This document shows positions 32,431 through 40,578 of a stretch of 64,000 bases of DNA, in pieces. The position numbers and the translations under genes are program-made. The notes below the pieces were generated by a model that was given only the letters and a program-made list of their open reading frames with translations, was not told the DNA's origin and did not search any database. The stretch comes from Bradyrhizobium betae. GTDB lineage: Bacteria; Pseudomonadota; Alphaproteobacteria; Rhizobiales; Xanthobacteraceae. The stretch's first letter is position 1. Every line of letters begins with the position of its first letter. The DNA is taken from positions 62,001 to 126,000 of the forward strand of contig NZ_MZXW01000004.1 of assembly GCF_004123905.1 (NCBI RefSeq). Reading direction: 5' to 3'.

Positions 32431-34647
32431 TCACCTCGCTAGTCTCCGGCGCGCCCCGGCGCGTCCGAACAACGTTCGGAACGCAGCGGTAATGGTCGAG
32501 GCGAACTCGGGATCGTTGATGTGTTGCTTGACGCGGATCAGCTGCCGGTTGCCGGTCTGCCGCACCGTGCGCTCCAGGCTACTGAACAGGGCTGCGTCGG
32601 CCTCGGGGTCCCAGAACGGCTGGCCGCGAGCATCGAGTGCGGAGACGCCGCCCTCGGGCAGGAAGAAGCGCACCGGCCGATCCATCTGGTTGAGCCGCTC
32701 GCCGATCCAGCGGCCCATGCGCTCGTTCTCTTCCGCTGTGGTGCGCATCAGTGTCACCTGCGGATTGTGGACGTGGAATTTTCGTCCGCGATAACGTTCA
32801 GGGATGGTATCGGGCGCGCCGAAATTGACCATGTCGAGCGCGCCGACCGAGCCGATATAGGGCACGCGGCTGCGGATGATCGCACTGAGGCGATCGTCGC
32901 TCGCCGGAAACACGCCGCCCATCAGCAGGTCGCAGATCTCGGTCGTGGTGAGATCGATCACACCGGCGAGCTGGCCGGAATCGACGAGCTTTTCCATCGA
33001 GCGGCCGCCGACGCCGGTGGCGTGGAACACGAGGCACTCGAAGTCCTCGCTCAGATCGGCCGCGATTGTCTGCACCGCCGGCGTGGTGACGCCGAACATG
33101 GTGATGCCGACCGACGGCAGGTCGGCGCTGGCGGTGCGCTCCCTGGCCTCGCGCTGATCGAGCCGTGCCTTGACCATGCCGGCGACGGCGTTGGCGCCGT
33201 TCGACAGCACCGCGCGCGAGATCGAGTTGAGGCCCTGCACGTCGGTGACCGAATACATCATGGTGATGTCGGCGGGGCCGACATAGGGCGCGACATCGCC
33301 CGAGGCGACCGAGGAGATGATCAGTTTCGGCATGCCGACGGGGAGGGTGCGCATGCCAGGCGCGACCAGCGAGGCCGCGCCCGAGCCGCCCGCCGAGATC
33401 ACGCCGGCGATATTGCCCTGACGCTTGATCCAGTTGGCAAACGCATCGGCCATCGCCGTCACGGCAGCGCCGCGGTCGGAGCCGAACACGGCGGAGCCGC
33501 CGCGGCCGTGGTTCAGCGCGATCTCCTGCGCGGAGACATCGCATGTCGCGTGCTTGCCGCGGGTGGAAACATCCACCAGTCGCGTGCGCAGGCCGGTCTC
33601 GGCAATGATGTCGCGGATGAAGCGCAGCTCCGTGCCCTTGGTATCGAGCGTGCCGACAACCAGGACGACGGGTGGCCCGGAGGTCTGCGCCGTCGCCGGC
33701 TCGCGCTTGCGCCGCGCGGTCTCGTCCAGACGCGCGACCTGGGTCGAGAGTGTACGCGCCGCGGCTTCGATGCGTCCGATCGGGACCGGCTGGGTCCAGC
33801 GCGTCGGTGGGCTTGGGTTGGAGATGTAGATCCGGATCGGGCCGCTCGCGCGCGCGGGCTGTGGCGCCGGCTTCGCTTCGGTGCCAGCTGCGGTCGCATC
33901 GACGTCCGGCTCCAGCTCGGCGTGCAGGCCGACGCCGAGCAGGCGTTGCTGAAGTTCGCGGTCGGCGGCGAGGCGCGCGGAGTCGATGATGCGGTTGATC
34001 CGGCCGTTGACCATGATCGCGACATTGCGCGAGATCGCGGTGGCGACGCCGATGTTCTGCTCGATCACGAGCACGGCCATGTCGCCTTCGTCTCCCAGCC
34101 GCAGCAGCATCTCCTCGACCTGGGCGACGATGACGGGCGCAAGCCCCTCGGTCGGCTCGTCCATGATCAGGAGGTGCGGATTGGTCACTAGCGCGCGCGA
34201 GATCGCGAGCATCTGCTGCTCGCCGCCGGAGAGCTGGCCGCCGCCGTGGTCCTTGCGTTCGGCGAGCCGCGGAAAGGTGTCGTAGATGCGCTCGACGGTC
34301 CAGGCGCCGGAGCGCATGCCGCCGGCGAGCTGCAAGTGCTCGTCGACGCTGAGGGAGCGCCAGAGCCGGCGTCCCTGCGGGACATAGCCGACGCCGAGCC
34401 GCGCGATGTGAGCGGGCTCCCGCCGCGTGATGTCCTCGCCGCGGACCCGGATCGAGCCGCCGCTGACGGGAACCATGCCCATGATGGCCTTGCACAGCGT
34501 GGTCTTGCCCATGCCGTTGCGTCCGACCACCGAGAACACACCGGCATCGAGCGAGAGGTCGACGCCCTGCAGCGCGTGCGAATGCCCGTAATAGACGTCG
34601 AGGCCGCGGACCTCGAGCGCGGCGGGCGCGCGGCGGACATCACTCAT
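32431..34647 (-). CDS. LivF-type ABC ATPase fused to Tm-1-like/UPF0261 ATP-binding domain
   Basis: The 738-residue protein joins a complete branched-chain amino acid-type ATPase to a UPF0261 domain. Residues 1-240 hold Walker A GRNGMGKTT, Q-loop YVPQGRRLW, signature QLSGGEQQMLAISRAL and Walker B LLIMDEPTEGL. A linker rich in Pro, Ala and Thr (about 240-325) leads to the Tm-1-like domain (about 326-725). That domain contains VLVVGTLDTKGTELRFIRD, GVISAGGSGAASLV, HATGVGGRSMEKLVDSGQLAG, and FGAPDTIPERYRGRKFHVHNPQVTLMRT. The ATG at 34647 overlaps the LivG stop by 8 bases. It would make the import ATPase and a substrate-processing domain one polypeptide, which suggests processing coupled to uptake. 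The function of UPF0261 domains is unknown. Confidence 0.87.
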   Translation of the reverse strand: MSDVRRAPAALEVRGLDVYYGHSHALQGVDLSLDAGVFSVVGRNGMGKTTLCKAIMGMVPVSGGSIRVRGEDITRREPAHIARLGVGYVPQGRRLWRSLSVDEHLQLAGGMRSGAWTVERIYDTFPRLAERKDHGGGQLSGGEQQMLAISRALVTNPHLLIMDEPTEGLAPVIVAQVEEMLLRLGDEGDMAVLVIEQNIGVATAISRNVAIMVNGRINRIIDSARLAADRELQQRLLGVGLHAELEPDVDATAAGTEAKPAPQPARASGPIRIYISNPSPPTRWTQPVPIGRIEAAARTLSTQVARLDETARRKREPATAQTSGPPVVLVVGTLDTKGTELRFIRDIIAETGLRTRLVDVSTRGKHATCDVSAQEIALNHGRGGSAVFGSDRGAAVTAMADAFANWIKRQGNIAGVISAGGSGAASLVAPGMRTLPVGMPKLIISSVASGDVAPYVGPADITMMYSVTDVQGLNSISRAVLSNGANAVAGMVKARLDQREARERTASADLPSVGITMFGVTTPAVQTIAADLSEDFECLVFHATGVGGRSMEKLVDSGQLAGVIDLTTTEICDLLMGGVFPASDDRLSAIIRSRVPYIGSVGALDMVNFGAPDTIPERYRGRKFHVHNPQVTLMRTTAEENERMGRWIGERLNQMDRPVRFFLPEGGVSALDARGQPFWDPEADAALFSSLERTVRQTGNRQLIRVKQHINDPEFASTITAAFRTLFGRAGARRRLAR

Positions 34648-35422
34648 GGCCGCCTCCGAGATAAAGCTCCTGCACCTCGGGGTCAGACTGGATCTCCTCC
34701 GGCAGGCCTTCCTTGAAGATGCGACCATTGTGCATCATCGTCACGCTCTCGACGACGCGTAGTGCCACGTCCATGTCGTGCTCGATGATGATGTAGCCGA
34801 TATGCGCCGGCAGCGAGGTCAGGATCTCGACCAGCTCGGCCCGCTCGGTCGGCGAGAGGCCGGCGGCGGGCTCGTCGAACAACACGAAACGCGGCGCACC
34901 GGCGAGCGCCAGCGCGATCTCGAGCTGACGCTGCTGGCCATGCGCAAGCTCTGCGACGCGCTGGTCCTTCACGGCGGAGAGATGCACCGCCTGCACCAGA
35001 CTGTCGGTGGCGTGCATCAGCGCGTCGTTCTGACCGGGGCGCAGGAACGAGAACCGTCCGCGCGAGACGCCGCGGCAGGCAAGGTAGACGTTGTCCTGCA
35101 CGGTGAGGCCGGGGAACAGCGCGGAGATCTGATAGGTCCGCCTGAGGCCGCGGCGGATCCGCTCATAGGGCGGGAAATGCGTGACGTCCTCACCGAAGAA
35201 GCGAATGGTGCCGGAGGAGGGCGGGAAGTCGCCGGTGATGCAGTTGAACAGCGTGGTCTTGCCGGCGCCGTTGGAGCCGAGCACCGCGCGACGTTCGCCG
35301 GGGCGCACTGTGATGGTGACGTCGGTCAGTGCTGCCAGCGCGCCGAACAGCCGCGTCACGCCACGCAGCTCCAGGGCCGCGCCGGCGCCGACGACCGAGA
35401 GGCGCTGCGCGACGCTATCCAT
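34640..35422 (-). CDS. LivG-type branched-chain amino acid ABC transporter ATPase
   Basis: This 260-residue ATPase has Walker A GSNGAGKTTLFNCITGDF, Walker B FVLFDEPAAGLSPTERAELVE and an H-loop at IIEHDMDVALR. The signature motif is AHGQQRQLEIALALAG, so Leu-Ser is replaced by Ala-His, a common LivG variant. Its start overlaps the LivM stop by 8 bases and its stop overlaps the LivF-fusion start by 8 bases, so the three are tightly coupled. It supplies one of two nucleotide-binding sites of the importer. Confidence 0.9.
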   Translation of the reverse strand: MDSVAQRLSVVGAGAALELRGVTRLFGALAALTDVTITVRPGERRAVLGSNGAGKTTLFNCITGDFPPSSGTIRFFGEDVTHFPPYERIRRGLRRTYQISALFPGLTVQDNVYLACRGVSRGRFSFLRPGQNDALMHATDSLVQAVHLSAVKDQRVAELAHGQQRQLEIALALAGAPRFVLFDEPAAGLSPTERAELVEILTSLPAHIGYIIIEHDMDVALRVVESVTMMHNGRIFKEGLPEEIQSDPEVQELYLGGGHE

Positions 35423-36497
35423 GGCCGGGCCCTCCGCTTGGGCGATCCGTCCGAGGACGTTGGCTCTGGCGCCAGCGCTGCCACAGGCCGATCACGCCGT
35501 CCGACGACCAGAACACGATGGCGAGGAAGCCGAGCCCGATCAGCAGGCGGAAGCGATTGCCGTCGAGCCCGATCTTGACCAGGAAGTCGAGCGCAAAGGT
35601 GCGCAGCAGGACGAACACCAGCGCGCCGATATAGGGCCCGACCGGACGGGCAATGCCGCCGACGATGGCGATGATGAGGACGTCGATGCAGGCGCCGACA
35701 CTGACCGTACCCGGCGAGATCTGGCGATAGTTCCAGACTTGGAGCACCCCGGCGAGGCCCGCGATGAAGGAGGCTACAGCATAGGCCGCGACGCGGTGGG
35801 CGTTGACGTTGAAGCCGAGCGCGGCCATGCGGCGCGGATTGTCGCGCACGCCCTGGAGAGCGAGTCCGAACGGCGCACGCGCAATATAGTCGACGGCGAA
35901 ATAGCAGAGCGCGGCAACCGCGAGCACGATGTAATAGAAGGGAATGTCAGAACGCCAGTTGACGCCCCAGAAATGCGGCGTCGACACGTTGTTGATGCCG
36001 GTGTGGCCGTTGAAGATCGCCCAGTTCTGGTTGGTGAAGTAGTAGAAGGCTGCACCAATCGCGAGCGTGATCATGATGGTGTAAATTCCTTCGGTGCGCA
36101 CCGCGAGCGCGCCACCGAGCGTGCCGAAGATGGTCGCGAGCGTCAGCGCCATCGGCACCGCCAGCCACCACGGCCAGCCCAGGCTGATATTGGCATTGCC
36201 GCTGGCGCCGAACACCGCGACCATGTAGGCGCAAAAGCCCGCGATGGTGAGCTGCATCAGGCTGACCATGCCGCCATAACCGGCCAGGAACATCAGGCTG
36301 AGCGCAATGGTGCCGAGGATCAGCGTCGTCGCAAAAATCTCGATCAGGAAGAAGCCGTTGGCGATCAGCGGCATGATCAGGAGGATGGCCGCCACGATCC
36401 AGGCCGCTGGATTGTTGATGTCGGGCCAGCCGCGCACCGCCGGACGCTGCGCCGTAGCGGGACGAGCGTGAACGCGGGCGTCGTGGGTGACGGACAT
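35415..36497 (-). CDS. LivM-type branched-chain amino acid ABC permease
   Basis: This 360-residue protein has about nine to ten membrane helices. It contains GYGGMVSLMQLTIAGFCAYMVAVFG early, and LQGVRDNPRRMAALGFNVNAHRVAAYAVASF, the LivM cytoplasmic coupling region. A near-terminal GIARPVGPYIGALVFVLLRTF segment matches the family. It forms the channel with LivH, whose gene ends one base upstream of its ATG. The solute is unknown and need not be an amino acid, because Liv-type importers in this group also carry aromatic acids, amides and urea. Confidence 0.9.
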   Translation of the reverse strand: MSVTHDARVHARPATAQRPAVRGWPDINNPAAWIVAAILLIMPLIANGFFLIEIFATTLILGTIALSLMFLAGYGGMVSLMQLTIAGFCAYMVAVFGASGNANISLGWPWWLAVPMALTLATIFGTLGGALAVRTEGIYTIMITLAIGAAFYYFTNQNWAIFNGHTGINNVSTPHFWGVNWRSDIPFYYIVLAVAALCYFAVDYIARAPFGLALQGVRDNPRRMAALGFNVNAHRVAAYAVASFIAGLAGVLQVWNYRQISPGTVSVGACIDVLIIAIVGGIARPVGPYIGALVFVLLRTFALDFLVKIGLDGNRFRLLIGLGFLAIVFWSSDGVIGLWQRWRQSQRPRTDRPSGGPGHG

Positions 36498-36498
36498 G

Positions 36499-37509
36499 TC
36501 AGCGTCTCGCCAGCAGGCCCTGAGGCCGCACCGCCAGCACCAGCACCATGATCAGGAAGGTCACGACGATGGCGTAGGTCGGGATGTAGACCGAGCCGAG
36601 CTGCTCGGCGAGGCCGATGATCAGCGCGCCGAGCGCAGCACCGGGGATCGATCCCATGCCGCCGACGATCACGACCACGAGCGAGGCGAGCAGGAAGCGG
36701 ATGTCTTCGCCGGGGGAGAGCGACTGGAAGGTGCCGCCGACCACGCCAGCGATGCCGGCAAGGCCCGCGCCGAGCGCGAAAACCAGCACGAAGACGATCT
36801 GGATGCGCACGCCTGTCGCGGCGAGGATGTCGCGGTCATCGACGCCGGCGCGGATGATCATGCCGATCCGGGTGCGGTTGAGCGCGAGCCACATCGCGAC
36901 GCCGATGATCACGGAAGCCAGGAGGATCACGAGCCGCACCAGCGGATAGCGCAGGTAGACTGGCTCGCCGGAGGATTTGATCGCGGTGAGCAGCGGCAGC
37001 TCGATCGGGCCGATCAACCAGCTCGGGGTCTGGATCTGATAGAAATCGCCGCCGCACGCCCACAGCATCAGATCGGCGAACACGATGGAGAGCCCGATCG
37101 TCACCATGGTCTGGCGCAGATCCTGCCCCTCCATGCGGCGGAAGACGAGAACCTGAAGCAGGACGCCGACCAGCGCCGTCAGGATGAAGGCGACGATGAA
37201 GGAGAGGATCCAGGACCCGGTCGAGGCGCTGATGGCGTAGCCGACATAGCCGCCGAACAGATAGAGCGAGCCGTGCGCGAGATTGACGTTGCGCATCAGG
37301 CCGAAGATCAGAGTGAAGCCGCTGGCGACGAGGAAATACAGACCGCCAAGCGTGATGCCGTTGAAGAGCGCGTTGAGGAACACCCGCTTGCGGCCGATCG
37401 CCTCTTCGAGGCCGGGCGGCCACACAGCAAAGATCAGCCACAGCATCACCGCGATCGCGATGATGACAATCAGAGCCCAGGCAGGATGGCGCTCGACAAA
37501 GCGGGTCAT
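36499..37509 (-). CDS. LivH-type branched-chain amino acid ABC permease
   Basis: The 336-residue protein has about eight or nine membrane helices, starting with WALIVIIAIAVMLWLIFAV. The family pattern is LFNGITLGGLYFLVASGFTLIFGLMRNVNLAHGSLY, and the coupling loop contains ALNRTRIGMIIRAGVDDRDILAATGVR. The ATG at 37509 was chosen because the longer reading to 37593 adds a charged non-conserved extension. It pairs with LivM. The 207 bases upstream to the AraC gene carry no clear feature. Confidence 0.9.
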   Translation of the reverse strand: MTRFVERHPAWALIVIIAIAVMLWLIFAVWPPGLEEAIGRKRVFLNALFNGITLGGLYFLVASGFTLIFGLMRNVNLAHGSLYLFGGYVGYAISASTGSWILSFIVAFILTALVGVLLQVLVFRRMEGQDLRQTMVTIGLSIVFADLMLWACGGDFYQIQTPSWLIGPIELPLLTAIKSSGEPVYLRYPLVRLVILLASVIIGVAMWLALNRTRIGMIIRAGVDDRDILAATGVRIQIVFVLVFALGAGLAGIAGVVGGTFQSLSPGEDIRFLLASLVVVIVGGMGSIPGAALGALIIGLAEQLGSVYIPTYAIVVTFLIMVLVLAVRPQGLLARR

Positions 37510-37716
37510 GGCTTCACCTCGTCCCGCCTGCGGGGCGAGGTCGCACGCAGACCGTTGTCGGCCGCAAGCCTTGCCCACCACAAGCCCTGCCATGCAAGCC
37601 CTGCCATGAACGTACGCTCCCTATCGCGCGCGGTCCTCTTGTCGGGACCGCGTTCCGCACATCCTAATGGGGCTGATGGGGGCGCATTTGATCGTGAGTA
37701 TCTTTTCGCGCGTCGG

Positions 37717-38544
37717 TCAGGCGCGCAAAACCTTGGCCGCGCGGCGATAATCGGTCGGTGCCATCCCGACATTGGCGGCAAAGAAGCGGGTGAAACCGCT
37801 CTGCGAGGAGAACCCGAGATCGAAGCCAATATCGGCGATCGGCGCTTCGCTCGCCACCAGTGCCTCCAGCGCCTGCTCCATCATCAGCGTGTTGAGATAG
37901 AGGTGCGGCGTGACACCGGTCTGGGTCCGGAACAGCCGATAGAAATGCGGCCGCGACAGCCCGGATTCGCGTGCGATGGTATCGAGCTCGATCTCGGCGC
38001 CGGGGCTCTCCGACATCATCTTGATGCACTTGCGCACGCGGAAATCGGTGACGGAGCCGTTGGCGCGCGGATCGCGCGCGGTCTCGGCCTGCTGCCAGCT
38101 TTCGTCATAGCAGACGTCGATCAGCCGTCTCAGCTCACCATCGAGGCTGTTGAGCGAGGGGGCACCGCACACAAGTGCCGCCGCGTGCCTGATTTGCCTG
38201 TCGAGCGCAGCCGAGCGCATGAACTGGGTGCGGCCGAAGCGCAGGCGGTCGGCGCCGGGCGCATCGGGTGCGAACCACTCCGCGTTGACATAGAGCACGA
38301 AGAAAACGGCGCCGCCGTCGAGATCGGACGGCAGGAAGTTATGCGGTTCCCATGGATTGACAGCGACCACCGAACCTTCGGTGAGCTCGTAACGTCCATC
38401 GTTGACGTCGATGCATGCGGAGCGCCCCCCGACATGAAAGATCAAATGACCTTCGCGATGTGCGTGGATGTTGAAAGGGCGGTTCAATTGATAGACCGTC
38501 GCGCGGCCGAACCGGCCGTGGAAGACGGCGAGCGCCCGGCTCAT
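37717..38544 (-). CDS. AraC family transcriptional regulator
   Basis: This 275-residue protein has a cupin-like N-terminal sensor (FNIHAHREGHLIFHVGG, VVAVNPWEPHNFLPSD). Two C-terminal helix-turn-helix units follow: IELDTIARESGLSRPHFYRLFRTQTGVTPHLYLNTLMM and APIADIGFDLGFSSQSGFTRFFAANVGMAPTDYRR. The second has the strongly conserved GFSSQS-FTRFF pattern. It lies inside the operon, in the same direction, between the binding-protein gene and the permease genes. It probably activates the cluster from an upstream promoter in response to the imported compound. Confidence 0.9.
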   Translation of the reverse strand: MSRALAVFHGRFGRATVYQLNRPFNIHAHREGHLIFHVGGRSACIDVNDGRYELTEGSVVAVNPWEPHNFLPSDLDGGAVFFVLYVNAEWFAPDAPGADRLRFGRTQFMRSAALDRQIRHAAALVCGAPSLNSLDGELRRLIDVCYDESWQQAETARDPRANGSVTDFRVRKCIKMMSESPGAEIELDTIARESGLSRPHFYRLFRTQTGVTPHLYLNTLMMEQALEALVASEAPIADIGFDLGFSSQSGFTRFFAANVGMAPTDYRRAAKVLRA

Positions 38545-38590
38545 GCCTTCCCTCCCAGAAAGCTCTTATCTTTTTTTATAGCGTTCAACA

Positions 38591-38647
38591 ACCGGGGAGA
38601 GAATGCAAGGGCGCACGTGTCGCGCTCTTTGCAAATCTCTCCCCGGT
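38591..38647 (-). other. Long imperfect hairpin between the binding-protein gene and araC
   Basis: ACCGGGGAGAGA (38591-38602) pairs perfectly with TCTCTCCCCGGT (38636-38647). The inner sequences (ATGCAAGGGCGC against GCGCTCTTTGCAAA) continue the pairing with small bulges. No T-run follows on the minus strand, so it is not a typical intrinsic terminator. It may protect the 3' end of the binding-protein message, which is often needed in excess over the permease. Confidence 0.55.
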
Positions 38648-38675
38648 CAGTCATGGCGTCGCTGATGCGACTACG

Positions 38676-39926
38676 TCAGTACTTCTTACATTCCGGTACT
38701 GTACGGCTTGGCAAACCGATCTTGGCGAACACCGCGGGGTCGTAGCCCAGCGTCTGGTTGACGTTCGGGATCACCTTCACGACCTTCGAGAACAGCGCGC
38801 CCTTGCCATCGTCGACGACCTCGGTGACGAAGTTGGTTCCGATCGCCTGGCGATTGGAATCGAGCTTGATCTTGCCGTTGGGGGCGTCGAGTTCGATCTT
38901 CGCGAGCGCCTCCTTGTACTTGGCCTGGTTGTTGGAGAGATCGCCGTTGACCTGGCGCAGGGCCAGGATCAGCGCCATGGTCGAGCCGTAATAGTTGGTG
39001 GCGAGCAGCGACGGGCTCGGGAAGCGCTTGTTCGGCGGGAAGGCGTCCTGATAGTCCTTCACAAACTTCTGCCAGCTTGGGTTTTCCCAAGTGTCGGCCT
39101 GGCCGCTCGCGGCCAGCGTGCCGACCAGCGCGCTCTTGGCGTTGCCCTTGGACGACAGGATGGTCTGATCGATCATGATCGAGCCGCCCATCAGATGCGC
39201 CTTGCCGCCGGCCTGCTGGTACTGGTTGAGAAAGTTGACGGCGTCGGCACCGCCGAGGCCGAGATAGATGGCGTCGACGTCGTCGGGCAGGGCGGCGATG
39301 ACGGATGCAAAGTCCTTGGTGCCGAGCGGCACCCATTGCCGGTTGGTGACCTGCCCGCCGGCGCCGCAGAACTCGAGCACGAGGCCGAACACCTGCGTAT
39401 AAATGAAGGAGTAGTCCTCGCCGACGGTCGCGATCTTGCGATATTTTTTCTCGTCATAGGCGTATTTGCCGAGGCCCACCTGCCACTGCGCACCGTCCAT
39501 GTTGTAGCGGAAGAAGTTCGGGGCGGGATCGACATAGGTTGTTTCCTGGGCGCCGGAGGCGGCGTTGACGAATGTCAGCTCCGGATGGGTCTTCGCAAAG
39601 TTCTTCACCGCGATGCCCTCGTCACCTGATAGCGGCGATAGAAGGATCTGCACCTTGTCCTGTTCGATCAGTTTTCGCACGGCCCGGACCGCGGAGTCGG
39701 GCGTCGCGTCGGTCGAGGCGATGACGAATTCGAGCTCCTTGTCGCCGACCTTCTTGCCGAGCACGTTGAGTGCTGTCTGGAAGCCGCGGATGCCGTCCTC
39801 ACCGAGCACGGTGTAGGTGCCCTCGAGGGTGGCGGTAACGCCGACCTTGATCTTCTCCTGTGCGAAGGCGGTGCCCGACAATAACAGGCTGCTCAACGCG
39901 ATCAGTCCTAGACTGCCTTTCAACAT
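38676..39926 (-). CDS. LivK-type ABC transporter substrate-binding protein
   Basis: The 416-residue protein has a Sec signal peptide (LGLIALSSLLLSGTAFAQEK). A type I periplasmic-binding fold follows, with IKVGVTATLEGTYTVLGEDG, VRKLIEQDKVQILLSPLSGDEG, VNAASGAQETTYVDPAPNFFRYN and GLGGADAVNFLNQYQQAGGK. The C-terminus holds two Cys-containing or charged residues around TVPECKKY. It captures the solute for the LivHMGF importer downstream and is probably the first gene of the 22-kb cluster. The region upstream is the long divergent intergenic region before the DhaKLM operon. Confidence 0.88.
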   Translation of the reverse strand: MLKGSLGLIALSSLLLSGTAFAQEKIKVGVTATLEGTYTVLGEDGIRGFQTALNVLGKKVGDKELEFVIASTDATPDSAVRAVRKLIEQDKVQILLSPLSGDEGIAVKNFAKTHPELTFVNAASGAQETTYVDPAPNFFRYNMDGAQWQVGLGKYAYDEKKYRKIATVGEDYSFIYTQVFGLVLEFCGAGGQVTNRQWVPLGTKDFASVIAALPDDVDAIYLGLGGADAVNFLNQYQQAGGKAHLMGGSIMIDQTILSSKGNAKSALVGTLAASGQADTWENPSWQKFVKDYQDAFPPNKRFPSPSLLATNYYGSTMALILALRQVNGDLSNNQAKYKEALAKIELDAPNGKIKLDSNRQAIGTNFVTEVVDDGKGALFSKVVKVIPNVNQTLGYDPAVFAKIGLPSRTVPECKKY

Positions 39927-40578
39927 TGCTCTCCTCCCTGGTGTCTTGTCGCTGCTTTTTCACCGCAACCTCGCTCGCTCGCCGCGCAGTGCGGCGTTTT
40001 GACAAGGCCAACAGTTCTTGCGATGGAGGCTAACCGAACTCGGATGCAGCGCGGACGTCGGGGCTACCTGCGGTTTAACGAACAGTCTCATTTTGAATGG
40101 TGCGTCGCAAATCGTTCCGCGGTGCAATAGACCTCCCCGGGTGGGCGTTAAACTGTTCGCAGGACGGCGCGACTGGGGTCGCGCGAATACTTGTTCGACA
40201 TCTGTGTGGTCGGGCGCTGCGACATTTTTCCAGAAGCTCGGCGCCAATGATTGCGTGGCTTCCGTTGCCGCTGACGACGGTCGGGCAGGCGATGGCTGCT
40301 ATCGTGCGCGAGTCTTCGTTTCATCCCAGGCTTCGGACGAAGATCGAGCGCCGGTATCCGACCTTGCGTCGAGCAAAGTCGGTGTCGCTTGCAATGTTTA
40401 GTAAATCGTGCATTACTAAACAAATCGAGCCTGCCGGGCCGCTAGAATCCGGGTGGCGCGAGGAAACGCCAGTTTAGCTATTCAGCTCGTCACGGACTGT
40501 GTCGCTCTGCTCGAAGCATTCGAGCCGGTAGGAAAGCCGCGCCATGTCGATGGCCGGCCCACTCGGAGGGAACGCGTA
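39927..40578. other. 652-base divergent intergenic region
   Basis: This region separates the LivK-type gene (minus) from the glycerol/DHA-type operon (plus) and must hold promoters for both. The most evident signal is the perfect inverted repeat at 40395-40422. Open frames here have no ribosome-binding site and no recognisable motif. I found no tRNA, RNA gene or insertion sequence. Confidence 0.5.
40395..40422. promoter_or_regulatory. Perfect 10-bp inverted repeat, candidate operator of the DhaKLM/ABC operon
   Basis: TGTTTAGTAA (40395-40404) and TTACTAAACA (40413-40422) are exact reverse complements separated by 8 bases. The A/T-rich arms stand out in a GC-rich genome. The site lies 157 bases upstream of the binding-protein ATG. 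A dimeric repressor or activator is the likely ligand, and the HTH protein encoded at 49.2 kb is one candidate. Confidence 0.6.

Noticed and set aside
40018..40401. Open frame of 127 codons in the divergent intergenic region
   Set aside because: No ribosome-binding site, no family motif and a composition typical of non-coding sequence. It also ends near the candidate operator.
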